Positions 30,991-40,832 of a DNA stretch of 64,000 nucleotides are shown in pieces. Source of the DNA: Herbaspirillum sp. (lineage in GTDB: Bacteria; Pseudomonadota; Gammaproteobacteria; Burkholderiales; Burkholderiaceae_D); the NCBI RefSeq assembly GCF_017744395.1, contig NZ_JAGIBI010000006.1, positions 248,001 through 312,000 on the forward strand. Direction: 5' to 3'. The notes below the pieces were generated by a model. It was given only the letters and a program-made list of their open reading frames with translations. It searched no databases and was not told the DNA's origin. A program made the position numbers and the translations under genes. The first letter of the stretch is position 1; each line of letters begins with the position of its first letter.

Positions 30991-32004
30991 ATGAACAAGA
31001 ACATCCGCCGCACGCTGTTGTCGCTGGCAGTGGCCGGCGCCACCTTCGCCGCGCTGCCGGGCCAGGCTCTGGCCGCCGGCAAGATTACCATCATGGTGGG
31101 CGGCATCACCAAGATGGTTTACCTGCCGGCCAAGCTGGCCGACCAGCTTGGCTACTTCAAGGAAGAAGGCCTGGATGTCGAGCTGCAATCGCAGCCGGCC
31201 GGGGTGGATGCCGAGAACGAACTGCTGGCCGGCGCCGTGCAGGCGGTGGTGGGCTTCTATGACCACGCCATCGACCTGCAGACCAAGGGCAAGGAAATCA
31301 CCGCCATCACCATCTTCGGCCAGGTGCCCGGCGAAGTGGAGCTGGTCTCCACCAAGGCCGCGCCCAACTTCAAGAGCATGGCCGACGCCAAGGGCAAGAC
31401 GCTGGGCGTGACCGGCCTCGGTTCCTCGACCAACTTCCTGACCCAGTACCTGGCCTCGCGCCACGGCATCACTTCCAAGGAATTCTCGGTGCTGCCGGTG
31501 GGCGCCGACAATACCTTCATCGCCGCCATGAAGCAGGGCCGCATCGATGCCGGCATGACCACCGAACCGACCGCCTCGCTGATGCTCAAGACCGGCGACG
31601 CCCAGGTGCTGGTCGACATGCGCACCGTGGAAGGCACCGTCAAGGCGCTGGGCGGCCTGTATCCGGCCTCCAGCCTGTACGTGCAGCGCAGCTGGCTCAA
31701 CGGCCACAAGGACGAGGCGCAAAAGCTGGCGCGCGCCTTCGTCAAGACCCTGCGCTTCATCCATACCCATACCGCCGAGCAGATCGCCGACAAGATGCCC
31801 AAGGACTACTACGGCAACAACCGCGCGCTCTACGTGCAGGCGCTGAACAACTCGCTGCCGATGTATTCGGTGGACGGCAAGATGCCCAAGGGCGGCCCGG
31901 AAACCGTGCTGTCGGTGCTGTCGGGCTTCAATCCGAACGTCAAGGGCAAGCATGTCGACCTGTCCAAGACCTACACCGACGAGTTCGTGAACCAGGTCAA
32001 GTAA
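30991..32004 (+). CDS. ABC transporter substrate-binding protein (NitT/TauT-like), copy 2
   Basis: Collinear and highly similar to the preceding gene over the mature protein (KITIMVGGITKMVYLPAKLADQLGYFKEEGLDVELQSQPAGVDAENELLAGAVQAVVGFYDHAIDLQTKGKEI). Confidence 0.9.
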   Translation: MNKNIRRTLLSLAVAGATFAALPGQALAAGKITIMVGGITKMVYLPAKLADQLGYFKEEGLDVELQSQPAGVDAENELLAGAVQAVVGFYDHAIDLQTKGKEITAITIFGQVPGEVELVSTKAAPNFKSMADAKGKTLGVTGLGSSTNFLTQYLASRHGITSKEFSVLPVGADNTFIAAMKQGRIDAGMTTEPTASLMLKTGDAQVLVDMRTVEGTVKALGGLYPASSLYVQRSWLNGHKDEAQKLARAFVKTLRFIHTHTAEQIADKMPKDYYGNNRALYVQALNNSLPMYSVDGKMPKGGPETVLSVLSGFNPNVKGKHVDLSKTYTDEFVNQVK

Positions 32005-32017
32005 GCCTGCCAGCCTG

Positions 32018-32079
32018 ACAGGACCGGGAGAGGGGAACGGGACCGTCCCTCTCGCCGTAGCGGACCGGTCCTGTTTTTT
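32018..32079 (+). terminator. Intra-operon terminator with nested hairpin
   Basis: ACAGGACCGG (32018-32027) pairs with CCGGTCCTGT (32065-32074) and is followed by TTTTTT; an internal GAGAGGG...CCCTCTC hairpin is nested within it. Confidence 0.75.
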
Positions 32080-32162
32080 ATCCGTATTTTTATAACGACC
32101 ATGATGCGCCACGATGCAACGTGCGCGTCAGGGGATTATTCAGCCCAGGAAAGACCCGAACG

Positions 32163-32990
32163 ATGAATGCGATCAACCAACAGGCCTTCGCCAAACCAGC
32201 CGCCGGCAGCCAGGAAACGCCGGCCATCGAGCTGCGCAATGTGACTTGCCGTTTCATTACCGCCGACGGCAAGGCCACTGTGGCGCTGCGCGATTTCTCC
32301 ATGAGCGTGGCGCGCGGCGAGTTCGTCGCCGTGGTCGGCCCCACCGGCTGCGGCAAGTCCACCACGCTGTCGCTGATCACCGGTCTGCTGAAGCCGACCA
32401 TGGGCGAAGTGCGTGTGATGGGCCAGCCGGTCAACGGTATCGACCCGCGCATCGGTTTCGTATTCCAGAACGATGCCGTGTTCCCGTGGCGCAGCGTGCG
32501 CGACAACGTCGCCGCCGGCCCGATGTTCCGCGGCAAGCCCAAGGAGCAGGCGCATGAGCTGGCCAACGAATGGATCCGCCGCGTCGGCCTCGACAAGTTC
32601 GGCGACCACTATCCGCACCAGTTGTCGGGCGGCATGCGCAAGCGCGTGGCGCTGGCGCAGACCTTCATCAACAGCCCCGAGATCCTGCTGATGGACGAGC
32701 CGTTCTCCGCCCTCGACATGCAGACCCGCACGCTGATGCAAGACGAGCTGCTGCAACTGTGGTCGGCCCATTCCGGCTCGGTGGTGTTCGTCACCCACGA
32801 CCTGGAAGAGGCGATCGCGCTGGCCGACAAGGTCTACGTGCTGACCGCGCGCCCGGCGACCCTGAAGAGCGTCTACCCGATCGACCTGCCGCGCCCGCGC
32901 GTCATGGAAGAGGTGCGCTACGAGCAGCGCTTCATCGACATCTCGCGCAAGATCTGGAGCGATCTGCGCGAAGAAGTGCACATCGCCTGA
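32163..32990 (+). CDS. ABC transporter ATP-binding protein (NitT/TauT-like)
   Basis: VVGPTGCGKSTTLSLITGLLKP, LSGGMRKRVALAQ, ILLMDEPFSALD. Confidence 0.93.
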   Translation: MNAINQQAFAKPAAGSQETPAIELRNVTCRFITADGKATVALRDFSMSVARGEFVAVVGPTGCGKSTTLSLITGLLKPTMGEVRVMGQPVNGIDPRIGFVFQNDAVFPWRSVRDNVAAGPMFRGKPKEQAHELANEWIRRVGLDKFGDHYPHQLSGGMRKRVALAQTFINSPEILLMDEPFSALDMQTRTLMQDELLQLWSAHSGSVVFVTHDLEEAIALADKVYVLTARPATLKSVYPIDLPRPRVMEEVRYEQRFIDISRKIWSDLREEVHIA

Positions 32991-33031
32991 TTTGCAGGCA
33001 GGACAGAAACCAACAAACACAGGTAAGCAAC

Positions 33032-33886
33032 ATGACACAAGCACAAACCACAAACAACGCGGCGATGCAGGATATCGCCGCGGTCGAAGCCGAGGCGCAG
33101 CGCAAGATCCGCGCGCGCCGCAACCTGGTCGTCGGACTGCGCATCGCCATCCTGGTGGTGGTGCTGGGCGGCTGGGAACTGTTCGCCCGCATCGGCTGGA
33201 TCGATCCCTTCTTCTTCTCGCAGCCGACCCTGATCGTGGCCCAGATCCATGAGTGGATCGTCGAAGGCACGTCGCAAGGCCCCTTGTGGACCCAGGTGCT
33301 GGTGACGCTGGAAGAGACCGTGCTGGGCTTCCTGATCGGTTCGGTGGCGGGTGTGATCGCCGGCATCGTGCTCGGTCGCAACAAGCTGCTGTCGGACGTC
33401 TTCAGCCTCTACATCCAGATCGCCAACTCGATCCCGCGCGTGGTGCTGGGTTCGATCTTCGTGATCGCCTTCGGCCTGGGCATGGCGTCCAAGGTGGCGC
33501 TGGCGGTGGTGATGGTGTTCTTCGTGGTGTTCGCCAACGCCTTCCAGGGCGTGCGCGAAGCCGACCGCTACATGATCGCCAATGCGCAGATCCTGGGCGC
33601 CTCGCGCCGCCAGTTGACCACCGCGGTGGTGATCCCGTCGGCGCTGTCGTGGATCCTGGCCAGCCTGCACGTGAGCTTCGGCTTCGCGCTGGTGGGCGCG
33701 GTGGTGGGGGAGTTCCTCGGCTCCAAGCAAGGCATCGGCCTCTTGATCTCGACCGCGCAGGGCGCCTTCAATGCCAGCGGCGTGTTCGCGGCGATGATCG
33801 TGCTGGCGGTGGTGGCGCTGGCGGCGGACTGGCTGCTGCACGCGCTGGAGCGCCGCCTGCTGAAGTGGCGTCCGCAAGCGTTCTGA
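33032..33886 (+). CDS. ABC transporter permease (NitT/TauT-like)
   Basis: Hydrophobic permease with EAA-like ADRYMIANAQILGASRRQLTTAVVIPSALSWILASL. Confidence 0.92.
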   Translation: MTQAQTTNNAAMQDIAAVEAEAQRKIRARRNLVVGLRIAILVVVLGGWELFARIGWIDPFFFSQPTLIVAQIHEWIVEGTSQGPLWTQVLVTLEETVLGFLIGSVAGVIAGIVLGRNKLLSDVFSLYIQIANSIPRVVLGSIFVIAFGLGMASKVALAVVMVFFVVFANAFQGVREADRYMIANAQILGASRRQLTTAVVIPSALSWILASLHVSFGFALVGAVVGEFLGSKQGIGLLISTAQGAFNASGVFAAMIVLAVVALAADWLLHALERRLLKWRPQAF

Positions 33887-34005
33887 TGCAGGTCCGTCAA
33901 ACGCTTTAGAATAGCGGCCACTGCTTCAACGAAAGCAACACCATATCGCGGGGACACCGAGGCAGACAGCTTCCGTGTCCCCGCCGCTTTTTTCGCGCCA
34001 TTTCC

Positions 34006-35412
34006 ATGCCACTCCAACAACCCGACCCGCTGCCAGAACCTTCCGCCAAGTCTTCAGATATGTCGCAGTGCGCGTTGTTGTGGATCGTCGCCTCCGGCTT
34101 CTTCATGCAGACGCTGGACACCACCATCGTCAACACCGCCTTGCCGGCCATGGCGCGCAGCCTGGGCGAACCGGTGCTGAACATGCATCCAGTGGTAGTG
34201 GCCTACACGCTGACGATGGCCTCGCTCACGCCCGCCTCGGGCTGGCTGGCCGACCGCTTCGGCACCCGCAGGATGTATTTCGCCACGATCCTGGTGTTCG
34301 TGATCGGCTCCATCCTGTGCGCCACCGCGCATACGCTGCCGCAACTGCTGGCCGCGCGCGTGGTGCAGGGCATCGGCGGTTCCATGCTGCTGCCGGTGGG
34401 GCGGCTGGCGGTGCTCAGGAGCGTGCCGGGCGCGCAATACATTGCGGCGTTGGCGTCGATCTCGATCGCCGGCCAACTGGGGCCGGTAGTGGGGCCGGTG
34501 CTGGGCGGCTGGCTGGTGGAAAGCCTGTCCTGGCACTGGATCTTCCTGATCAACGTGCCCATCGGCGCGGTCGGCATGTGCGCCGTGCTGCGTTACCTGC
34601 CCAATGACCTGCTGCCGGCGGCACCGCGTTTCGACGTGCTCGGCTGCGCCTTGCTGTCGGGATGCATGGTGGCCTTTTCGCTGGCGCTGGACGTGCCGTT
34701 CGAGACCCATCGCGGCATCTGGAGCGCGGTTCTGTTCGCATTGGCCGCGCTCACGGTCTGGTTGTACTGGTTGCATGCGCGCCGCCATGAACGCCCGTTG
34801 TTCCGCCTGGGTTTGTTCCGCGAACCCAACTTCAGCATCGGCCTGGCCGGCAACCTGGTGTGCCGCATCGGTTCCTCGGCGGTGCCGTTCCTGCTGCCCT
34901 TGCTGTTGCAGGTGCGGCTGGGCTATTCGCCGCTGCAGTCGGGTTTGGTGCTGCTGCCGGCGGCGATCGCCGGCACCATCGCCAAGCCGTGGATCGCGCC
35001 GCTGGTCAGGCGCTACGGCTATGACAGTTTCCTGCTGGTCAATACCTTGCTGGTGGGCGGCGCCATCGTGTCGTTCGCGCTGATCACGCCGGATTGGCCG
35101 CTGGCCGCGGGCATTGCCCAGCTGGCGGTATTCGGCGCCGCCAATTCGATGCAGTTCGCCGCCATGAACAGTGTGACCCTGAAAGGCTTGGGCAGGGACG
35201 ATGCCGGCAGCGGCAATAGCCTGTTCTCGATGGTGCAGATGCTGGCCATCGGCCTGGGCGTGACCATCGGCGGCACGCTGGTGAACCTGTTCAAGGACGA
35301 TTCGGGCGCGGCGACCAGTTTCAGTTTCCAGGTTACCTTCGCCATTGTCGGCGCGATTACCCTGGCGTCGGCCTGGGTGTTTCGCAAGATGGATCCGAGC
35401 TACTTCAAGTAA
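34006..35412 (+). CDS. MFS transporter, DHA2 (EmrB/QacA-like) family
   Basis: LWIVASGFFMQTLDTTIVNTALPAMARSLG, GWLADRFGTRRMY, many TM segments. Confidence 0.92.
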   Translation: MPLQQPDPLPEPSAKSSDMSQCALLWIVASGFFMQTLDTTIVNTALPAMARSLGEPVLNMHPVVVAYTLTMASLTPASGWLADRFGTRRMYFATILVFVIGSILCATAHTLPQLLAARVVQGIGGSMLLPVGRLAVLRSVPGAQYIAALASISIAGQLGPVVGPVLGGWLVESLSWHWIFLINVPIGAVGMCAVLRYLPNDLLPAAPRFDVLGCALLSGCMVAFSLALDVPFETHRGIWSAVLFALAALTVWLYWLHARRHERPLFRLGLFREPNFSIGLAGNLVCRIGSSAVPFLLPLLLQVRLGYSPLQSGLVLLPAAIAGTIAKPWIAPLVRRYGYDSFLLVNTLLVGGAIVSFALITPDWPLAAGIAQLAVFGAANSMQFAAMNSVTLKGLGRDDAGSGNSLFSMVQMLAIGLGVTIGGTLVNLFKDDSGAATSFSFQVTFAIVGAITLASAWVFRKMDPSYFK

Positions 35413-35419
35413 GCCGGGT

Positions 35420-36106
35420 TCAGGTATCGCCCCATTGGCGCAGCAGGTTGTGGTAGCAGCCCACCAGCGTGCGCCGCGCCTGTTCGTCGGCGTTGCTCTG
35501 GTTGAGGCGCTGGATGGCGTTGTCCATGTCGAACAGCATGCTGCGCCGGCCGTCGTCGCGCACCAGGCTTTGCACCCAGAAGAAGCTCGCCACGCGCACG
35601 CCGCGCGTGACCGGAGTGACGTTGTGCAGGCTGGTGGCGGGGTAGAGCACGAGGTCGCCGGCATCCAGCTTGGCGCTGTGCATGCCGTAGGTATCTTCTA
35701 TCTGCAGTTCGCCGCCGTCGTATTCCGAGGCATCCGCCAAAAACAGCGTGGCCGAGACGTCGGTGCGCAATTTTCGGCCATTGTGCGGGTGGATGCGCAC
35801 GCTGCCGTCCACATGCGCGCCGAAGGCCATGCCTTCGCCGTAGCGGTTGAACATCGGCGGGTAGATCAGGTTGGGCAGGGCGGCGCTGATGAAGCGCGGG
35901 TTGCGCTCCAGCGCGCCGACGATGATGCGCTGGCACTGCAGCGCCACGTCCGAACGCTCGTCGATCTGCTGGTTGAACTTCACCGGCGCGCCCTGGTAGC
36001 CCGCGGTCACGCGCCCGTCCACCCATGCCGGCCCGGCCCCATCGAGCAATTCGCGTACGGCCTTGACCTGTTGCTCGTCCAGCAGCTTGGGGATGGTGAC
36101 CAGCAT
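35420..36106 (-). CDS. Fe2+-dependent dioxygenase / PKHD-type hydroxylase (PiuC-like)
   Basis: MLVTIPKLLDEQQVKAVRELL..., FGAHVDGSVR...HNGRKLRTDVSATLFLADASEYDGGELQIEDTYG...HNVTPVTRG; next to a TonB receptor. Confidence 0.92.
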   Translation of the reverse strand: MLVTIPKLLDEQQVKAVRELLDGAGPAWVDGRVTAGYQGAPVKFNQQIDERSDVALQCQRIIVGALERNPRFISAALPNLIYPPMFNRYGEGMAFGAHVDGSVRIHPHNGRKLRTDVSATLFLADASEYDGGELQIEDTYGMHSAKLDAGDLVLYPATSLHNVTPVTRGVRVASFFWVQSLVRDDGRRSMLFDMDNAIQRLNQSNADEQARRTLVGCYHNLLRQWGDT

Positions 36107-36129
36107 GGATGGATTTTCCCTGACAGGTG

Positions 36130-38322
36130 TTACATGCGGTAATTGACCGACAGCATCGCGGTACGGCCCAAGCCTGGCACCGAACGTCCGCCATCGGACG
36201 GGATCAGCGCATCGTAATACATCTTGTTGCCCAGGTTGAACAGGTTCAGGCGGATGTCGTAGTCCTTTTGCTGGTAGGCCACGGTGGCATCCCAGCGGGT
36301 ATAGCCGCCGACCTGCACGGTGTTGGTCGCGTTGGAGAACCGCTCCGACATGTAGGTCGCGCCGCCGCCGACCTGCCAGTGCGGGGCGACGTCATAGGTG
36401 GTCCAAGTGGTCAGCGTGTGCTTGGGGGTGTTGATGGGGACCTTGCCCACCGAGGTGTCGCCGGCGGCGCCTTCGGTCACCTTGGCGCCCAGGTAGGTGT
36501 AGTTGGTCGCCACCTGCCAGTCGCGGGTGATGCGACCGGTGGCGCCGGCGCGGGCGCCATTGACGCGGACCGTCCCCTGCAGCTCATAGACGCCGGTGGT
36601 GACCAGGCTGCGGGCGTTCTGCTTGGTGATCTGGAAGGCCGCCGCGTTCAGCGCCAGGCCTTGCGCCACATCCCATTTGCCGCCGACTTCATACGAGCGG
36701 TTCTTTTCCGGATCGAGGTTCTGCTGGCCGTTGGTGCCGGTCAGTTGCTCCAGCGACGGATTGAACGAGGTGCCGTAGGACAGGTAATACGACTGCGTTT
36801 CGCTGGGCTGCCAGATGGCGCCGGCGCGCACGCTCAGGAAATTGACGGTCTGGTTGGCCGCGGCAGGCGTGGTGCCGCTGGAAATCGAGTTGGTGATGCT
36901 TGCGACGTAACGATCAAAGCGCAGGCCGCCGACCAGTTTGAATTGCTTGGCCAGTTCCAGGGTGTCGTTGGCATAGACCGCCATGGTGTTGGCCGAGCCG
37001 CCGGCATGGTTGCCGGTGCTGCTGGCGGTACCGGCGGCGGCGCTGCTGTAGCCGGGATTGACCAGCGGTATGCAGGATATATAACCCGTAGTGGTGTTGG
37101 CAGCCTGCAGGGCGGCGCCGTTGCAGCTGCCGTTGCGGTAATAGTTCTGGTTGTCGTAGCCGTCATGGCCTAGTTCCAGCCCCAGCAACAGGTCGTGCTT
37201 GATGCTGCCGGTAGTGGCTTTGGCGCTCAGTTCGGTCTGGTTGAAGATAGAGTAGTCCTGGATATCCCGGTCATGGCTTTGGGCGCGGACATACAGGCTG
37301 GACAAGGGCAATGAACTGGCAGCGCCGGTCAGTGGCGTAAAGCCTGTGCCGGATACGGTACCGATGGTATTGGGCGCGGTTTCCACGGCGCTGGTGCGCA
37401 CCCAGTTGAACTGGGTCTGGTTGCGCAGCGTGACATCGGGCGCGATCTTGTGCTTGATGCCGGCCGACAGCGCCACGACGTCCTGGTCGGTATGGTCCGA
37501 CAACAGGCCGTAGGCGGTATTGCGGTCGACGTTGACCGGATGGCCGTTGAGGGGCGGCAGGCCATAGTCGGGCATGTCGTGGTTGTGCTGGACCAGCGCC
37601 GACAGCGTGATCTCGGTCGAGGTGCCGATGCCGTTGACGTAGGAGCCGGCCACGCCGAAGTCCTGCACGTTGGTCTGGTTGCGGGTGCTGGCCGCGCCGT
37701 TCTGCGCCATCGCTTCGATGCGCATGGCCGAGGTGTCCGACAGCGGATGGTTATAGTCGACGGTGGAGCGCACCAGGCCATTGGTGGTGGCCGATGCCGA
37801 CACTTCGGTGGACTGTTTGAGATTGGCCTTCTTGGAGACCTGGTTGATCACGCCACCGGTCGAGCCGCGGCCGAACAGCATGGAAGAGGGGCCCATCAGG
37901 ACTTCGATCTGGTCCACGGCGAAGGTGTCGCGGTAGTACTGGCCCCGGTCGCGGAAGCCGTCGAGGTAGATGTCGGTGCGGGCCGAGAAGCCGTTGAGGT
38001 TGATGTTGTTGCCGATCTGGCTGCCTTCCGCGGCGCCCAGCGTGATGCCGGAAACGTTGCGCAGCGCATCTGCCAGCGAAGTCGCTCCCTGCGATTGCAT
38101 CTGCGCCTTGTTGACCACGGTGACCGACTGCGGCACGTCATGCAGATCGGCGGGCAGCTTCGACAGCCCGATCGAGCCGGTCGCGAAGTCGTCGCGCTTG
38201 CCTTCGACCGTGACCGGGGCGAGTTGGCCGGCATTGGCGGGAGCGGCCTGCTGTGCGTATAGTGGTACAGGCGCGGCGAACACTGCGACCAGCGCAGCGG
38301 CAATGGGGGAAAGACGGTTCAT
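36130..38322 (-). CDS. TonB-dependent siderophore receptor (Fiu-like)
   Basis: Signal peptide, plug domain (LPADLHDVPQSVTVVNKAQM), LMGPSSMLFGRGSTGGVINQVSKKA, C-terminal aromatic beta-strand. Confidence 0.93.
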   Translation of the reverse strand: MNRLSPIAAALVAVFAAPVPLYAQQAAPANAGQLAPVTVEGKRDDFATGSIGLSKLPADLHDVPQSVTVVNKAQMQSQGATSLADALRNVSGITLGAAEGSQIGNNINLNGFSARTDIYLDGFRDRGQYYRDTFAVDQIEVLMGPSSMLFGRGSTGGVINQVSKKANLKQSTEVSASATTNGLVRSTVDYNHPLSDTSAMRIEAMAQNGAASTRNQTNVQDFGVAGSYVNGIGTSTEITLSALVQHNHDMPDYGLPPLNGHPVNVDRNTAYGLLSDHTDQDVVALSAGIKHKIAPDVTLRNQTQFNWVRTSAVETAPNTIGTVSGTGFTPLTGAASSLPLSSLYVRAQSHDRDIQDYSIFNQTELSAKATTGSIKHDLLLGLELGHDGYDNQNYYRNGSCNGAALQAANTTTGYISCIPLVNPGYSSAAAGTASSTGNHAGGSANTMAVYANDTLELAKQFKLVGGLRFDRYVASITNSISSGTTPAAANQTVNFLSVRAGAIWQPSETQSYYLSYGTSFNPSLEQLTGTNGQQNLDPEKNRSYEVGGKWDVAQGLALNAAAFQITKQNARSLVTTGVYELQGTVRVNGARAGATGRITRDWQVATNYTYLGAKVTEGAAGDTSVGKVPINTPKHTLTTWTTYDVAPHWQVGGGATYMSERFSNATNTVQVGGYTRWDATVAYQQKDYDIRLNLFNLGNKMYYDALIPSDGGRSVPGLGRTAMLSVNYRM

Positions 38323-38435
38323 GTTGTGGTGGATGATGGGTTGGCGCGAAAGGGATGTCCGGCGGAGCTGGAAATTCCACTAGCTGGCTAATCCGACCAT
38401 GCATGACCGTTTGGCTGGCTGAAACTTTATTTTGT

Positions 38436-38456
38436 GAATGAGGTGGATTCTCATTC
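38436..38456. promoter_or_regulatory. Candidate Fur box upstream of the TonB receptor
   Basis: GAATGAG-gtggatt-CTCATTC, resembling the GATAATGATAATCATTATC-type dyad; located 114 nt 5' of the receptor start. Confidence 0.5.
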
Positions 38457-38660
38457 ATATATTGGTGAGCTAGGTTAAAGCCGGTTCCTGACTAAATGCT
38501 GTCGAATTGCTGACAAGGTGCTGAATGTGACGAAAATGAAACAAAATGCAAGGAGCGCGGCGAGTGCTTTGCCATCGCCCGTTTGCAGCATTCGCGGGGC
38601 TGCAATACGATGCTTCGGTTCGCAGAATTTTTGCGCCGTTTTCCTTCTCCCGAAGTCCTT

Positions 38661-39323
38661 ATGAACGTTTTGCTGGTCGAAGACGACCCGGTGCTCACCG
38701 ACGGCCTGTCGCGTGTGCTCAATTCCCATGGATTCACCGTCCATACCGTCAACAACGGCACCGATGCGCTGTCGCAGCGGTTCAACGCGGCGGTGCTGGT
38801 GCTCGACATCGGCCTGCCGGGCATCGATGGCTTCGAAGTGCTGCGGCGCATGCGCAGTACCGGCAACAATACCCCGGTGCTGCTCCTGACCGCGCGCGAC
38901 ACCATTCCCGACCGCGTGCACGGGCTGGAGCTGGGCGCCGACGATTACCTCGTCAAGCCGTTCGCCACGCCCGAGCTGGTGGCCCGGATCAAGGCGCTGA
39001 TCCGCCGCAGCGCGCCGCAGCCGGCGCAATTGTCGGTGGGCGGCCTGTCGCTGGACAACGCCACCAAGCGCGCCGACATCGACGGCCGCAAGATCGAATT
39101 GTCGCTGCGCGAATGGACCGTGCTGGAGTATTTGATGCAGCACGCTTCGCGCGTGGTCTCCAAGCAGCAGATCATCGACGCCGTGCTGCCGTGGGGCGAA
39201 GACTTCACTATCAACGCGGTGGAGGTCTATGTCTCGCGCATCCGCCTCAAGATCGCCGATTCCGGCGTGGTCATCCGCACCATCCGCGGTTTCGGCTACA
39301 TGCTCGAAAAAAGCGAAGGCTGA
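38661..39323 (+). CDS. OmpR-family response regulator (QseB/TctD-like)
   Basis: MNVLLVEDDPVLTDGLSRVL, VLVLDIGLPGIDGFEVL, wHTH. Start set at the internal ATG. Confidence 0.93.
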   Translation: MNVLLVEDDPVLTDGLSRVLNSHGFTVHTVNNGTDALSQRFNAAVLVLDIGLPGIDGFEVLRRMRSTGNNTPVLLLTARDTIPDRVHGLELGADDYLVKPFATPELVARIKALIRRSAPQPAQLSVGGLSLDNATKRADIDGRKIELSLREWTVLEYLMQHASRVVSKQQIIDAVLPWGEDFTINAVEVYVSRIRLKIADSGVVIRTIRGFGYMLEKSEG

Positions 39324-39344
39324 TTTTCCCTCCGGCTTCGACGT

Positions 39345-40715
39345 ATGCCCGCCCTGCACCCAAGTATCCGGCGCAACCTGCTGAAGTGGCTGATTGCGCC
39401 GTTGCTGCTCATCAACCTGGTTGGCGGGGGGATCACCTATTGGCTGGCGTGGCTGCCGGCCCAGCATGCCTTCGACCAGAACCTGATGGATTCGACCTGG
39501 GGCCTGTACGCACAGGTACGGCACCGCAAGGAAAAGACCTCCGCCGAACTTACCCAGCAGGCCGAACAGATCCTGCGCAGCAACCATTCCGACACCACCT
39601 TTTTCGCGGTGCGCAATGTCAAGGGCGAGATCATCCTGGGCGACAAGGGCTTCCCGCCGCTGCCGGACAGCGACGTTTTCGAGCGGCCCATCAATTTCGA
39701 CGCCGAGATGCGCGGCGAGCCGGTCCGCATTTCCGCGCTGCAGGTGCGTGTGAAGAATGGCGTGATCTCGGTGGCGGTGGCGGAGACGGTGCGCAAGCGC
39801 AACCGCGCCCACTACACTATCTTGCTGTCTTTCCTGGTGCTGGATGGGGTACTCACCTTCATCTCGCTGGCCACCGTGCTGGTGGCGGTGCGGCGCGGGC
39901 TCGAGCCGTTGCAGGCGTTGGAGGGCAACCTGGAGCAGCGCGGCCACGGCAAGCTGGATGCGATCGACGGCGCCGGCGCTCCGGTAGAGCTGCTGCCGCT
40001 GATCGGCGCCATGAACCAGTTGATGGAACGCATCAGCAAGGGCGAGCAGGCGCAGCAGAATTTCCTGGCCGACGTCGCCCACCAGTTGCGCACGCCGTTG
40101 ACCGGCCTCAAGCTGCAGCTGGAACTGCTGCATGCCAAGCATAGCGGGGAGCCCGATACCGCGCGCTCGCTGGCGATGATGAATTCCTCGGTCGAGCGCA
40201 TGATCCGCCAAAGCCGCCAGTTGCTGGCGCTGGCCCGCTCCGAGCATGGCCAGTTCGAACAGCGCAATCTGGAGAGCCTGTCGCTGGACAAGCTGGTGGA
40301 AGAGTCCATCCAGCATTTCATCGAAGAGGCCGACAAGAAACAGATCGACCTCGGTTTCGACCTGCAGCCCGGCCGCATGCGCGGCGACCGCTTCCTGCTG
40401 TCGGACCTGATCGACAACCTGATCGACAACGCGGTGCGCTATTCGCCGCCGCACAGCAGCGTCACCGTGCGCTGCCATGAGCAGGACGGGGCGACCCTGC
40501 TGACGGTGGAGGACTCCGGCCCCGGCATCGCCCCCGAACACCGGGAGCTGATCTTCGACCGCTTTTACCGCGCCAACGACAAGGTGGCCGGCAGCGGCCT
40601 GGGCCTGGCGATTGTGCGCGAGATCGCCCGCGACCACGGCGCCGTGATCACGCTCAATTGCGGTGGCGCAAGGCCGGGCACGGTATTTACTGTGCGCTTC
40701 CCGCTGGCGGCATAG
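39345..40715 (+). CDS. Sensor histidine kinase (QseC/TctE-like)
   Basis: H box FLADVAHQLRTPLTGLKLQLELL, LIDNAVRYSPPHSSV, DSGPGI, GSGLGLAIV. Confidence 0.93.
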   Translation: MPALHPSIRRNLLKWLIAPLLLINLVGGGITYWLAWLPAQHAFDQNLMDSTWGLYAQVRHRKEKTSAELTQQAEQILRSNHSDTTFFAVRNVKGEIILGDKGFPPLPDSDVFERPINFDAEMRGEPVRISALQVRVKNGVISVAVAETVRKRNRAHYTILLSFLVLDGVLTFISLATVLVAVRRGLEPLQALEGNLEQRGHGKLDAIDGAGAPVELLPLIGAMNQLMERISKGEQAQQNFLADVAHQLRTPLTGLKLQLELLHAKHSGEPDTARSLAMMNSSVERMIRQSRQLLALARSEHGQFEQRNLESLSLDKLVEESIQHFIEEADKKQIDLGFDLQPGRMRGDRFLLSDLIDNLIDNAVRYSPPHSSVTVRCHEQDGATLLTVEDSGPGIAPEHRELIFDRFYRANDKVAGSGLGLAIVREIARDHGAVITLNCGGARPGTVFTVRFPLAA

Positions 40716-40832
40716 TCTTTCCCTCCTTGCAATGGATGAGCCCGGCGGCAAGATTGCCGGGAGGTAATTCCAGAACCTCGTGCAAGTGCTCAGGGTCTAA
40801 CGGCCTCCAATCAGACCGAGACTGGAGGCGGC

